This document shows positions 1 to 9,440 of a stretch of 16,409 bases of DNA, one piece after another (the stretch's first letter is position 1; every line of letters begins with the position of its first letter). Location: the NCBI RefSeq assembly GCF_001949145.1, contig NW_019091379.1, positions 305,173 to 321,581 on the forward strand, written 5' to 3'. Position numbers and translations under genes: made by a program. The notes beneath the pieces were generated by a model. The model ran no database searches. It saw only the letters and a list, made by a program, of their open reading frames with translations, and was not told the origin of the DNA. Origin of the DNA: Acanthaster planci (Eukaryota > Echinodermata > Asteroidea > Valvatida > Acanthasteridae).

Positions 1-33
1 GGGGGGGCGCACCCCCCCCCCCCGCCCCTCCCC
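1..33. repeat. G/C homopolymer-rich edge
   Basis: A seven-G run followed by long C runs at the very start of the window. It is low complexity and may be an assembly-gap edge or sequencing artefact. Confidence 0.6.
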
Positions 34-87
34 TGTAGAACCACGCCTCCATATCTGTCCTGGTTCCATCAGTGTGCTCGGGAACTG

Positions 88-483
88 CTAATAAAAAATG
101 TGGGACTTTTTCGAAGTGAGGCAGCTTCTTGGATGCAGCTTGCTTTCTGCTTCACTGCCCTGTGGATAAGAATTAACTCTTTGGTTCAAAATTTCAGTAT
201 TTATAGATATATTTACAGTAGTGTTACCCTGATTCTTTAAGTTCCAGACACAGTTTTCACTACAAATTTCACTCTCAACAAAAAGGCATTTCTCGGTACA
301 ATTTGCCCTTTCTGAGGGGTAGCAGTTAGCGATTTCTCCTCGTAAAGACATTAATCGAAGGATTCTGGCATGGTTAACTAAGATGTACATGCGCTGCTTT
401 ACAGAAAAATATTCTGTGTTAACACTGTCAATTCGAAGATATTCTATATCGAAAGACACTTTGAATAAAATTAGATGATTCAT
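88..483 (-). CDS. Unassigned Cys-containing open frame, 131 codons
   Basis: An ATG-to-TAA frame with no recognised family. Its middle part (ANCYPSERANCTEKC through SEICSENCVW) has five cysteines in about 30 residues and N-glycosylation sequons (NCT, NTT), a composition more like an extracellular exon than random sequence. A possible acceptor precedes codon RMYILV (TGTAAAGCAG) and a possible phase 1 donor follows NQ (CAGG|GTAACA), so the real exon may be shorter. It would belong to a third gene running off the left edge. It may equally be chance. Confidence 0.25.
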   Translation of the reverse strand: MNHLILFKVSFDIEYLRIDSVNTEYFSVKQRMYILVNHARILRLMSLRGEIANCYPSERANCTEKCLFVESEICSENCVWNLKNQGNTTVNISINTEILNQRVNSYPQGSEAESKLHPRSCLTSKKSHIFY

Positions 484-594
484 ACTTAAAATAATATACT
501 GGCGCGTTCACCGTAGAATACTTTCTCTGACGAGTTCTCAATTTGAAATAGCCTTTTACGAAAACAAAAACACCACTGGTAATACCTGCACACG

Positions 595-639
595 CACGTG
601 CTTGATGCTAAATCGCCGTGACTGTTTCCGTTACGTAAT
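595..639. promoter_or_regulatory. E-box plus D-box pair
   Basis: CACGTG at 595-600 is followed by GTTACGTAAT at 630-639, a perfect RTTAYGTAAY match. The pair lies past the bZIP gene's 3' end and about 110-160 bp upstream (minus sense) of the ATG of the Cys-containing ORF at 88-483. Paired E-box and D-box elements are known from clock-controlled promoters; whether this one is used is unknown. Confidence 0.3.
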
Positions 640-946
640 GTCAAATGTCAAACACTGTGCATGTATTGTGCTGGTACCCTGTTGTTCGTGGTTTGATCCT
701 TTTGGTGGTGGTTGTCCTTGGTATCCAGAAAAAAAACCCAAATAATCATGCCATACAAATACTGGCCACACAGAAAGGGAAACCAGTTAAACCATGCTAC
801 ACGTCTACATGTAATTAGCAGCGGTGCGCCGGTGGCATATCCAAGTTTTGGGTCGGGGGAGGGCAAAATCACAAAAGTTTCCGAACAATTAACCCCATTT
901 TCTTCGCCCGAAAAATAATTTGGTAACTATGTATGGGTGTGATTGC

Positions 947-967
947 GTGTGTGTGTGTGTGGGGGGG
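947..967. repeat. GT microsatellite running into poly-G
   Basis: About seven GT units directly followed by seven G. Confidence 0.8.
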
Positions 968-1169
968 TAAATCTTAATAAAGATGTGGGTGCAAAAAAGG
1001 TCACCAGAAGACGGGGCAATTGAACCTGCCCTCTCTCTTTTGCATAGGCTACTGATTTGTGGCTATTTTAAAAAAAAAACAGATACATGTATCATTTTTT
1101 AACTAAACGATCTCACAGCCACAGTAGGTGAATTTCGTTTGTCTGGATCTAGCCCTTACAACGCCTGAT

Positions 1170-1175
1170 TTTATT
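1170..1175 (-). terminator. Candidate poly(A) signal of the bZIP gene
   Basis: TTTATT on the plus strand reads AATAAA on the minus strand, about 210 nt past the bZIP stop codon. It is the first canonical hexamer in that direction, so the 3' UTR would include the GA repeat at 1276-1299. Confidence 0.5.
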
Positions 1176-1275
1176 GATACTTGGAATGAACTTATAAACA
1201 TCCACGATTTATAAAAGACATTACACAAGAAACCAACAATGCCCAATTAGAAAATAAACGCATGGCGTTGATATC

Positions 1276-1299
1276 GAAGAGAGAAAGAGAGAGAGAGAC
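1276..1299. repeat. GA microsatellite in the bZIP 3' UTR
   Basis: Slightly interrupted GA repeat (CT on the transcribed strand), between the stop codon and the candidate poly(A) signal. Confidence 0.8.
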
Positions 1300-1383
1300 A
1301 GGAATGAAATGACCCGTGTGGTTTGGCCACCCCATTTAAAGGGTCATCAGGCCCGATGTTCTCTCCTTTCATGGCAGAAGTCA

Positions 1384-1718
1384 TCATTCGGGCATATTTT
1401 TCGGCATCAGTTGGGTGGGCATTTGCATGGACATTTGGGCAGGCATTATAGGCCGTTGCTGGGTCAACAACTGTTTTAGGGAGTTGGCCTCCTGTCGCAA
1501 AGTTGCCAGCTGGGCCCGCAAGATGTCGTTCTCCTTCTGCAAAAAGTTGGCTCGCATGGACACCTGATCCTCTCGCCGCTTACGAGAGTCTCGCGATCGT
1601 TTGGCCGCCATGTTGTTTCGGCTTCGACGCTCAAAGTATTTCTCGTCCTTTTCGGTGTCGGGGACCGGCCTCTTGCTGTTTCTCCTCTTGGTGCTGGAGG
1701 ACGTGCACTGAGTCGGCA
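1384..1718 (-). CDS. bZIP gene, last coding exon (complete bZIP domain)
   Basis: The acceptor is TTTTGTTTCAG at 1719 and the stop TGA is at 1384-1386. It encodes residues 409-519. The entire basic region and zipper lie in this exon, preceded by a basic KRRNSKRP segment that could act as a nuclear localisation signal and followed by a short Met/Gln/Pro tail (to MPKNMPE). Phe occupies the position where vertebrate HLF/TEF/DBP have Trp (EKYF versus EKYW). A frame-preserving 120-bp intron separates it from exon 3. Confidence 0.92.
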
Positions 1719-4700
1719 CTGAAACAAAATGCAACACGAGTCGTGCACATGAGTACAAATCGTTGCATATTATGTGTGAATCGACCTTAGAAACAAAGTT
1801 GAAACAAAAGATTAATAGATTCACGAAACGTGACTTACTGTTACTCATCATGTCGATGTTGTTGTTGTTCGTGATATTTGCCACACCCTGGACCATCATC
1901 TGTTCAGGAGACACCATCTCCTGCCCTGCTGGGCCTCCGGGCTGGATGACCATTTGTGGGACCGGCATTGAAGCCTGCGGGTTGTTGAGCTGAATGAGAT
2001 GGGGCGCCAGGCCCATGTTGAGGTTGGAAACGTGATTGGTCCCGGCCATCATGCCGGCCGGCATGTTGATGGACGGCAGAGGGGCGGCGGCAGCGGTGGC
2101 CGGCATGGTGTAGGCGTTGTCTGACGAGGTAGAGGTCGTCAACAGCTGGCTAGAGATCGGCGTTTGCATTTGGGAGGACGGCACCATGGCGTGGAGGTCG
2201 GCCTGGTCACCCTGTTGAATGGATACCGGGCTGGCGAGGCTGGAGGGAGGCATCAGGTTAACCAGGGCCGTCTTCTCTTCATCTCTTGAATCGGTATCAC
2301 CAGGTGGGGAGGCGCCTGGAAAGCAAAAAGGCACAAACGTAAAACTGTGTACGAGAACATTTTTCAGTTAGAAAAAAAAACTTAAGTTTAACACCACACA
2401 GTTCACTGATTCATTTTATTGCTGATGAAATTAATTTTTGCTCATGATTTTCTTGTTGTTGACTGCATGCGTCTTTATTCGTAGTGACCACCACACCGAC
2501 GCTAATTACATGTACATGTACCTTGATTGTTGAGCGTCAAGGCCTGCTCATTAGATGGTGTAGGCGACATCATCTTGTGCCCAGCGTTTTGAGCATGAGC
2601 CGCTTGCACGGCATGTAGAAATTGCTGTTGCTGTTGCAACTGCTGTTGCTGCACGGCGAGTTGCAAGGCCGACAGGCCGCCCATATCGTTAGCTGCCTGG
2701 AGCGCTTGGCCTAGGAGGGACGAGTTGGCCACCTGCATGGGCAGAAGCGGCGGTGGGGAAGCCATGTTGACGGACACCGCCCCCGATGTGGCGGGCTGGA
2801 CGGGTAGGCCCGGCACGGAGCTAATGCTGGTGCCGGACGAGCCGGCGGCAGCCGGCACCGGCACCGGCACCATGCCGCCGTCTGCTATGCCGCTCATCTC
2901 CTGTGCCTGCGCCTGGGCTTGGTAAGCCGCTGCAACTGCGGCTGCCACTGCTTTAGCATACTGCTGCTCGGATCCTGGCCGCTGTTGTCCTTGATGCTGC
3001 TGTTGTTGCTGGGGTTGTGAGGACTGTGGCTGCATAGCGATGGGTGAAGTTGGAGTCTGACTTGTATTTGACGCCGAGCCGTTTGGGCTCATTCCTTCCA
3101 AAGTCAGCTCTCGGTAATACCCCGTAGACCGGGAACGCTCCTCCGAGTCTAAGAGAAAATAATGACAGAAAGGAAGAAGGCCATCGTTAAATCCTCTGGA
3201 CAAAGGACTGAAAATTGCGAATGAACATGAAATGGTTTCAGATCGCAGGAAACGATTGGACTTCTCTTTCAATATAGGGAACAAAGAGTTGCAGTTGTGA
3301 CGTGTTAAGAGTGGTTTGGACTATAGCTTACACGCACCGCGTTCACTTGATTTTTTTTACTGCGATTTTTTAAGTGTAATTTGAACTGCAAGAACTGTAG
3401 GTGTGGTGGGGGTTAGTTGAACAAGTTTTAACCGTCACATTCATACATGTAAGATCGTGGGGGTTTAAGATTCTTTTCATTTCCGATGCTGCATAGTAAC
3501 TGAAGGCCAGGAGAAGACAAGACTCTTGCCTAACAACGGGGAGGTGCCTTACTGGGCCATTTTGGGGTGGGGTGGGGCATGCATGTGCCATTATTCGACA
3601 TTGCTTTGTGGTCCCTAAGTCCTTTCTATTATTTTGAAGTTTTAATTGTCTTCACTCGCTCTTCTGTAAATGAGATCCTTCTCATTTGATCCATCTATAA
3701 TTTGATCTGTCTTCAAAATTTTACCTCCTTAGATCTAAGATTTGTCTTGTCTCGATTCAAGATGATCGATTCGTGGACTAGATCTGTCTAGTCCTAGTTT
3801 ATGATTTTTTTTTCAGGAGTAATGGGGAACATTGAGGTTAAGCGGCCCTTTCCCACAGTTCAGACGAGGCATCGATTTGCTTTGGACTCAAACGTCGTTT
3901 TAAATCACAGAGCTTTGTCTTGAACTGACAACATGAATGCTGGAAATTAATGAGGCATTTCAACATGAAATTCGTCGGCAACTCCCATGCATATGCATGT
4001 GAGCTTGGTGGTTTGCACACGGCAAAATGACGGAAGCAATAGATGAAGTGCTAGGTTGGTCTTCGCGAAACTTGGGCGCAAAAGGGATTCTGTTTTGTAA
4101 CAGGGATAAGAATATCTGGTACTTCAAACTGACAAAACTGAACAGAAAATCAATCTAAGATATGGAGAAAGATGTAAATTTGATATTTTCCAGTTATTTC
4201 GTTTTATTTTGCGTTATTTTTGTTGTTTGTTTTGTTTCGATTTTTTAAAAAGAGGGTTTTCATCATTTATTCTTCTGTGATCTATCCGGGCATCCAGATG
4301 CTTAAACACGTTACGCTCAGGAGAAACAGCGACACCATGCAGCTTAAATGCTATCCACCTCGAGCAGAAGCACCCACTCATCGGTTGAAAAGAGCGATGT
4401 TGGTCAGGAATGTTCATTTTGTTGGTTGTTACGCGACCGTAACGCGTGCATTTCCTAGTCGTTCGTGAACCAGCGAAGTTCAGTTCTGACCAAAGGCGCC
4501 TACGTTACTAAGAAAATAACGCCCTCTATAGGTCCAGCATGAGGCCTATGAGCAACCTAGTGAACGTGCATTGTCAGATTTACAAGCCCATAGGCAGCAG
4601 CGGGATCTGTAGTTGATCATCTAAAATGCAAGCGCAACTGGGAGGCGAGAACACTCAAACCGTCAGGATGATGGCTTCAGCATCCGTCGCGCGGTCATTG

Positions 4701-7700
4701 ACTGGGTTTTGATAGCCACGCGCAATATCGCTCCGATTTACATATACATGTATATGTACACGTATTTCTGCATGTAGGCCCAATCTTTCCGCGGGGACTT
4801 TGATTGCCTCGTCGTCAACTTGTAGATGATCGACTTGATGGGAAAAACGTCAGTTTTGTACACAACCTATGTGGGACGATCCAGCGGATTTTGTGCGAGC
4901 CGGGGATTGGTTCACATGCTAAGAGTGGATACATTTTTATGAGCAATCGATCGATTTTTTAACTATAGTGTGGGCTGAATGAACGTAACGACTCGAAATG
5001 AAATATAAGAGACGATGTAATTGTTGGTAGAACAAGCCACCGAGATACTGGGGATAACAAGCGCTGTTAAAAAAACAAACAAACGAACAAACACCCCAAC
5101 AAACAAACAACTGAGCAACTACAACAGTAAAATCACATCCGTCAACTTGCCGAAAAGATTTAGCAGGTCGGCCATTTTGAAATTGGCTTGTGCACTAATT
5201 AACTGACTGAAGACAGTATGACTACGCGTATTATAGTCATTACTCCGAGGATTTGTAGTCTGGGTTGTAAGGGCACAGAGTTAAATGACTAAAATAAAGA
5301 CAATATATCAGAATTAGCATACATTTTATTTCAAGAGAAAGCCGTCAAAGCAAATCAAGTACATTCACCGTTTAACGCCGTCAGATCTGCAAAGTGCACC
5401 CAGGTGTGGCGAAGAAATTCCATTAACTAGTGAATGAATCCCAACCTGCATAGCCCTGTGCCGCCATTGGGTATTACCTCAGAAATGCGTTGCATTATGT
5501 AATTCGCCGTTCGCCTAACACATGTAATTATAATGAATAACGGAGAGAGGTAGACATTTATTAAGTACATTACCAAGTCGTTCGTTTTGTCCTAACCCGA
5601 CACAGCATATCACTTCTACTGACGTAAAGCTGATGTATTTTAACTGACGACGCCAAAACCGATTATTTGGTGACTTTTCATCATGTCCAGAAACTCTTTC
5701 AATTCCAAAGAGTGAAAATTCACCCATTCGAGTAAAACATTTCCTTCCGTTTGAAACTATGTGGACCAGACGAATTCAAGTGAATCTTCACTCCAAATAT
5801 AAATCGAGATTTCACTCCGCTTTCCACGGACAGGGACTCTTGTTCAAACTATTTCTATCAATTAAAATCAAAGTGATTTCAGTCTAAAATCGTCTTTTCC
5901 CTGTCTCACACTTTCGAATCCATAGAGAGAATAGCATGTGTGTCGAGAGCATTGGCGGCCAGACTATAGCTTGTCAGACACGTTTTTTATCCCTCGACTC
6001 AGGCATGAGTTCACTGACCCCTTGTTCGCATATTTCCCGCTTTCATCATTGAGCTAGCAACACTGGACATCCATGCTCCCCTTTACAAAGCGTGCGCGTG
6101 GAGATACACGCATGTAAGCAGCTGTAAACAACATTCGAATCGAGTGGATAAATCTTTCATTTATAATTTTAAAATGGCGATTTTTGTCATTGGTATCAAA
6201 AATAAAGAAATAACAATTTCTTGTACGCATAAAACCAAGTAATATGTATCCAGAGGAAAAATCACGCACTGTGATGACTTCCTGAGTCCGACCAATTCCA
6301 ACCATAACGAGTGGGAAAAGCGTTGCTTTCTCCATAGTTACAAAGCATCCTCAGAAATGTAAAACTGAAACAACAGCTTATTTGAAGACTATTCCCGATG
6401 TTTCCTTTTTGATTGTTGCATTCTACTTCAATTGTTTTGATTCTTGCTCATGACACACGGCATGAACATAAAATAGTGGTGGAAATGCACACACCACATC
6501 AGTAACACTTGTATCAAACCCAAACAGACCTTAAGCTTGCATTTACGAATGTGTGAATTTCCAGGAATAGCCCCCAAACTGGTAAAAAAAATACTTTAAA
6601 GTCACCAAATGCAGAACTGACCATCCATAGTTTACATGTTCATATATATCAATTTTGCACAAGTACTTTATAATACGAACACAGTGGGATCCATCTCCAT
6701 GAATACATATGTAGGTTTTAAGTAGACCAGGGACAGTATGTTTTCACGATGCTTTGTCCCTGCCCAACCGTGTTCTAACATACATCGTATCACATTAGAC
6801 TAAGATCGGACCATGGCCAGATGTTTCTGTTAACGAATTTCAGCTTCTCAAAACACAATTCTGAGACATGTGACAACTTATGACTAGACAAATCCCCTTG
6901 GGCTTGCATAACAGCGACCTCCCTCCATTCCATGCTCTTGCGGCACCTTACGGAAGGGCCGAAAAGGGCGTATACAGAATTCGATATGTGTTAGGCAACA
7001 TTACGCAAGATGGCGTCCATTGTTTGTCCAGGTTTATTGAACACAGCGGTTATCCAAGGCGAATCCTCTAAGCCGCGCGGCCCGATGGCCGTGGTCGAGG
7101 CGCAAGGAGAGAAAATTACGGCAAATTACGTAATGAAACTGCTGAAATAGCAGCCACAACACCACACTTGCAAGACACGAGGCCAGATTCGAACGTGAGC
7201 TCCCACGATGATGTTGAGAGAGGGTCAGTCTCTTAGCAAGTTTCGTCCGAGAAACAACCGGCGAAAATTTGGGGGTGTCCGCTGGGGAAGGTATCGCATG
7301 AACCTACCGGTATGACCATTGCGTTTCCTCGTCACGCGTACTCGATCATCAAGAGTCTACAGACACATGTGAAATATGAGGGCATTTTCACCACGAACAG
7401 ACTCGTATCTTGAATGGACCATAGAGCATGGACAGACTGTGAACTAAGGCAACTTGGAAAAGCCGGTTTTCGTCAAGCGTAATGAAGTGAGAACCTTTAT
7501 TTTACATCGATTAGTTCCTTGTAAACCCGTTGCACTGTTAATTCTGTTTTTAATTTCCTTGAGGCTTTTTACTGATCAACTGTAGCGAGTGGAGGACCAT
7601 TCATGCCATCGGAACCCCGACTTACCTGCCGATGTTGAAAGTCGAGTGTTTCTCTTAGCGAATGAGCTGATGGGTGGGATAGTCGTAGTATCTTGGGCTT

Positions 7701-7746
7701 CATCAAACTGAGAAAAAGCCCCGTAGTTCGGGCTCCTCTCACTCAT
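1384..7746 (-). CDS. PAR/CES-2-type bZIP transcription factor, four coding exons
   Basis: Spliced CDS assembled from exons 7626-7746, 2522-3148, 1839-2315 and 1384-1718, 519 residues. All junctions are GT-AG and all three introns are phase 1, so the frame is open end to end. The start is the first in-frame ATG, with A at -3. The C-terminal exon carries [14 protein letters not shown] then [10 protein letters not shown] (basic region, about residues 430-460; N444, A446, A447, S450 and R451 are the usual DNA-contacting pattern). A four-heptad leucine zipper follows (L468, L475, L482, L489). The KDEKY-x-x-RR-x-x-NN-x-AAKRSRD and FL-x-KEN signature is that of HLF/TEF/DBP, Giant and CES-2 proteins, which bind TTAYGTAA sites as dimers in the nucleus. 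No classical proline/acid-rich PAR domain is visible. Instead the N-terminal 400 residues are Gln-, Ala- and Met-rich, as in activation domains. Family is confident; the exact orthologue is not. Confidence 0.88.
1839..2315 (-). CDS. bZIP gene, exon 3 (Met/Pro/Asn-rich linker)
   Basis: The acceptor is TTGCTTTCCAG at 2316 and the donor is AACA|GTAAGT at 1838. It encodes residues 250-408: an acidic opening ([12 protein letters not shown]), then Ser/Thr/Pro- and Met-rich low-complexity sequence, ending with an Asn run ([13 protein letters not shown]). No folded domain is recognised. Both flanking introns are phase 1, so the exon is symmetrical (477 bp, divisible by three) and could be skipped without a frameshift. 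Confidence 0.85.
2522..3148 (-). CDS. bZIP gene, exon 2 (Gln/Ala-rich region)
   Basis: The acceptor is a pyrimidine-rich tract ending CTTAG and the donor is CAAG|GTACAT. It encodes residues 41-249. In order: a Ser/Arg stretch with [15 protein letters not shown] (about 46-60), a Gln-rich block (80-103), an Ala-rich run with a QAQAQAQ stretch (104-123), a Pro/Val/Ser linker, then a second Gln block (207-216). This composition is typical of transactivation regions and of repeat-length polymorphism. It is the largest coding exon and is GC-richer than the flanking introns. Confidence 0.85.
4739..4758. repeat. 20-bp perfect palindrome
   Basis: TACATATACATGTATATGTA is its own reverse complement and is centred on a TACATGTA octamer. 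Deep in the first bZIP intron. Confidence 0.85.
5068..5111. repeat. Imperfect AAAC repeat
   Basis: A-rich AAAC units with G and CCCC interruptions. It lies in the first bZIP intron. Confidence 0.75.
5494..5503. promoter_or_regulatory. Second perfect D-box in the same intron
   Basis: ATTATGTAAT matches RTTAYGTAAY exactly. It is about 1.6 kb from the other intronic site. Function is inferred only from the match and from the identity of the host gene. Confidence 0.4.
5782..5818. repeat. Dispersed copy of the right-edge foldback motif
   Basis: It begins GAATCTTCACTC, then AAA, and ends GAGATTTCACTC, matching 16311-16343 with a few changes and a short insertion. Nearby GACCAGAC, ATTCAAGTGA and GAGTGAAAATTCAC are also shared with that region. 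Confidence 0.5.
7125..7134. promoter_or_regulatory. Perfect PAR-bZIP/E4BP4 site (D-box)
   Basis: ATTACGTAAT matches the consensus RTTAYGTAAY on both strands. It lies about 490 bp inside the first intron of the bZIP gene, whose product belongs to the family known to bind this motif. Autoregulation is an inference. Confidence 0.5.
7626..7746 (-). CDS. bZIP gene, coding exon 1 (start exon)
   Basis: Encodes residues 1-40, beginning [11 protein letters not shown], and ends in a strong donor (GCAG|GTAAGT, intron from 7625). The frame is open upstream but has no further ATG before a GTG codon at about 7800, so 7744-7746 is taken as the start; its context is AAAATGA. It leaves one base (G), which joins AC at 3148-3147 to make Asp41. 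The exon has no recognised domain. Its reading supports the family only through phase agreement with exon 2. Confidence 0.75.
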
Positions 7747-7814
7747 TTTCTGTTTTGCGATGGCGAGTTCTGGCACTGCGTATAATGCACGATACTGCAC
7801 TGTATAGGCGAGGG

Positions 7815-7828
7815 TTACATTTTTACAT
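7815..7828 (-). promoter_or_regulatory. Two start-stop (ATGTAA) units upstream of the bZIP ATG
   Basis: On the minus strand, 7828-7823 and 7820-7815 each read ATG TAA, an initiation codon directly followed by a stop, about 70-80 nt upstream of the main ATG. If the 5' UTR extends this far they would be minimal upstream ORFs that reduce translation. The transcription start is not visible. Confidence 0.3.
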
Positions 7829-8104
7829 AGCCTGAATGTTACGTGGTTTGGTTTGGGTGACCAGAGGTGGTCGTGTACGTCTGCTGATTACGGGGGCGCT
7901 GGACCGGACCTTGAATCTGCATATGCATGACACCACATACAATGCAACGTGCAGCCTACGCGTACATTACATATTGATTATGCAAGACTGACCACAAGTA
8001 TGTTATCGGGCCACGAACAAAGACCGTGGGCTGAAGACGAGGTCTGAGAGGTGACAACATTGATGGTAATATGCCGAACAGTTGGCTTGGATCAAAATTC
8101 ATAT

Positions 8105-8114
8105 GTTACGTCAT
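8105..8114. promoter_or_regulatory. Hybrid D-box/CRE-like site upstream of the bZIP gene
   Basis: GTTACGTCAT combines a half D-box (TTACGT) with a CRE half (TGACGTAA on the other strand). It lies about 360 bp upstream of the bZIP ATG, within promoter distance. Confidence 0.3.
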
Positions 8115-8168
8115 GATTTTTAGCGCATGGAAATGGTCATCTTTTCTGGAGGACGCTAGTTGTCCTTC

Positions 8169-8179
8169 GGGGGGGGGGG
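8169..8179. repeat. Eleven-G homopolymer
   Basis: A single uninterrupted G run, about 420 bp upstream of the bZIP ATG. Confidence 0.85.
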
Positions 8180-9440
8180 TTGGACCTGTTGGCTGAATTA
8201 TGCAAATGACTCAGTCAAGGATTTCTGTGAAGCTGGCCAGCGTGTTTATGATTATGAGAAAAAGCCAGACGTACAAGGCCGTTGGTCTGGTCATAATAAC
8301 GGCCTGTGACCAATAGCTGTGAGTGGAAATGAAGAGTAATTTCACTTGTACGTGTATGCAACCCTGCTCGTATTTCTCTGAATCCTCTCTACTCGTCTTT
8401 GTTCAGTTATTGGATGAGGCATGTCGGCTAGAAGTGACTATATGACAGTATACGTGTGTAAACTTTGATCCGCCATTTCCCTCGAATTTTGACAATAGCC
8501 TGACTCGATCAAAAAGAAATATTCATAATTTACTGAACTTGTCACTGCATGTGCAATACACATCGTCTTTCGAAGACGGAGAAAGAAATAACAATTGTCA
8601 CACCCACACCTAAAATGAAAAAGTGGGGCTGGGTTTGGATTCATCATCTTTCCAAATTGCAAATTTTGAAAAGGGAATGGAAATTTATCTCGTGTTTATT
8701 ATAATTATTGTTTTATACAAAATACGCCAATAAAAAGGTACAAACTGGGTTTCACTAGGTCCCTGTATGGTTAAATGTTTGGTACAATTACAGTATAAAA
8801 TCAGGATGAAATTAAATCCATCATTGACCAGTAAAAACGCAAGGCTAACACTTACACATGTACTGTTGATACACACTAACAGGTCCATATGATTACTAAC
8901 TCCAGAAAAAAGTGTTCCACACAAATGCTTTTTGAAAATAAACAGAACCCTAAACAAAACTTGCAACCAATTTTTCAACTACATGTAAATAAAAGACTAA
9001 GTGAAAGACTTCACAGAAGACAGTGTACAATGTGTATCTACTTTATAATCATGCAGGATGGATCCCTTGTGCTACTGCGTAAATTGTGCTAACTTTAAAT
9101 TAATTATTGGTTATCTGAGTGTGTTTCCGGTAAAGTACTCTGTCTATCTTTTAGTACCGACTATCGATTTGTTTTTTGTTTCCAACAAAGGACTAACACC
9201 ACCATAAAAAAAATACAAAAGCTTCTTAAAGAGTTCCACTCATAAACGGAAATATGTAACGCCGTTCCTGAACTTATTGCTATTCGTAAGTCGTGAAGAA
9301 ACACACATTCTTCTCCCCTAAAAAAAGAAAACGCAAAAGTTGTAGGTAGAACCGTTACCTACCTTTTACATGTATTTCCAGCTAAATATTTTGGAAAAGG
9401 TCTTTTTTGTTGACGACTTATGCAAAATGATAGGGTCGGG

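Larger units (their letters stand above)
484..1169. other. 3' flank of the bZIP gene
   Basis: No gene is recognised here. It contains the E-box/D-box pair (595-639), a GT/G microsatellite (947-967) and a TACATGTA octamer at 806-813. Short mirrored open frames at 648-872 (minus) and 712-918 (plus) overlap each other and look non-coding. Confidence 0.55.
3149..7625 (-). other. First intron of the bZIP gene (4.48 kb)
   Basis: No coding exon with matching phase and domain content was found here. It contains a GATC-rich patch (3674-3794), a 20-bp palindrome (4739-4758), an AAAC repeat (5068-5111), a copy of a foldback-repeat motif (5782-5818), and two perfect PAR-bZIP/E4BP4 sites (5494-5503 and 7125-7134). 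Short open frames in it, such as 6054-6335 minus, have no splice partners or recognisable domain. The length and site content fit an intron that carries regulatory elements. Confidence 0.7.

Noticed and set aside
1010-1045. GGTTCAATT motif followed by a T-run on the minus strand, suggestive of a tRNA T-arm and Pol III stop
   Set aside because: The stem bases do not pair properly, and no A-box or acceptor stem is present.
1503-1993. Plus-strand and alternate-frame open frames opposite the bZIP exons
   Set aside because: They mirror the GC-rich coding exons of the bZIP gene and have no domain or splice logic of their own.
2725-2925. Plus-strand ORF opposite bZIP exon 2
   Set aside because: Explained by antisense of the Ala/Gln/Pro-rich coding sequence.
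5473-5500. Minus-strand ATG followed by a fair donor (TGAG|GTAATA) as an alternative first exon
   Set aside because: The donor is phase 0, but exon 2 needs phase 1.
6054-6335. 93-codon minus-strand ORF starting MEKATLF, considered as an alternative first exon of the bZIP gene
   Set aside because: No donor in the required phase 1 was found and no composition or motif supports coding.
7000-7020. CAAGATGGCG, a YY1-like motif suggesting a plus-strand transcription start
   Set aside because: No plus-strand gene follows; a single short motif is too weak.
7180-7205. GTTCGAATC B-box-like motif on the minus strand
   Set aside because: There is no complementary T-stem and no cloverleaf around it.
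8685-9092. Overlapping open frames on both strands in the intergenic region
   Set aside because: AT-rich, low-information translations with no domain, mutually antisense.
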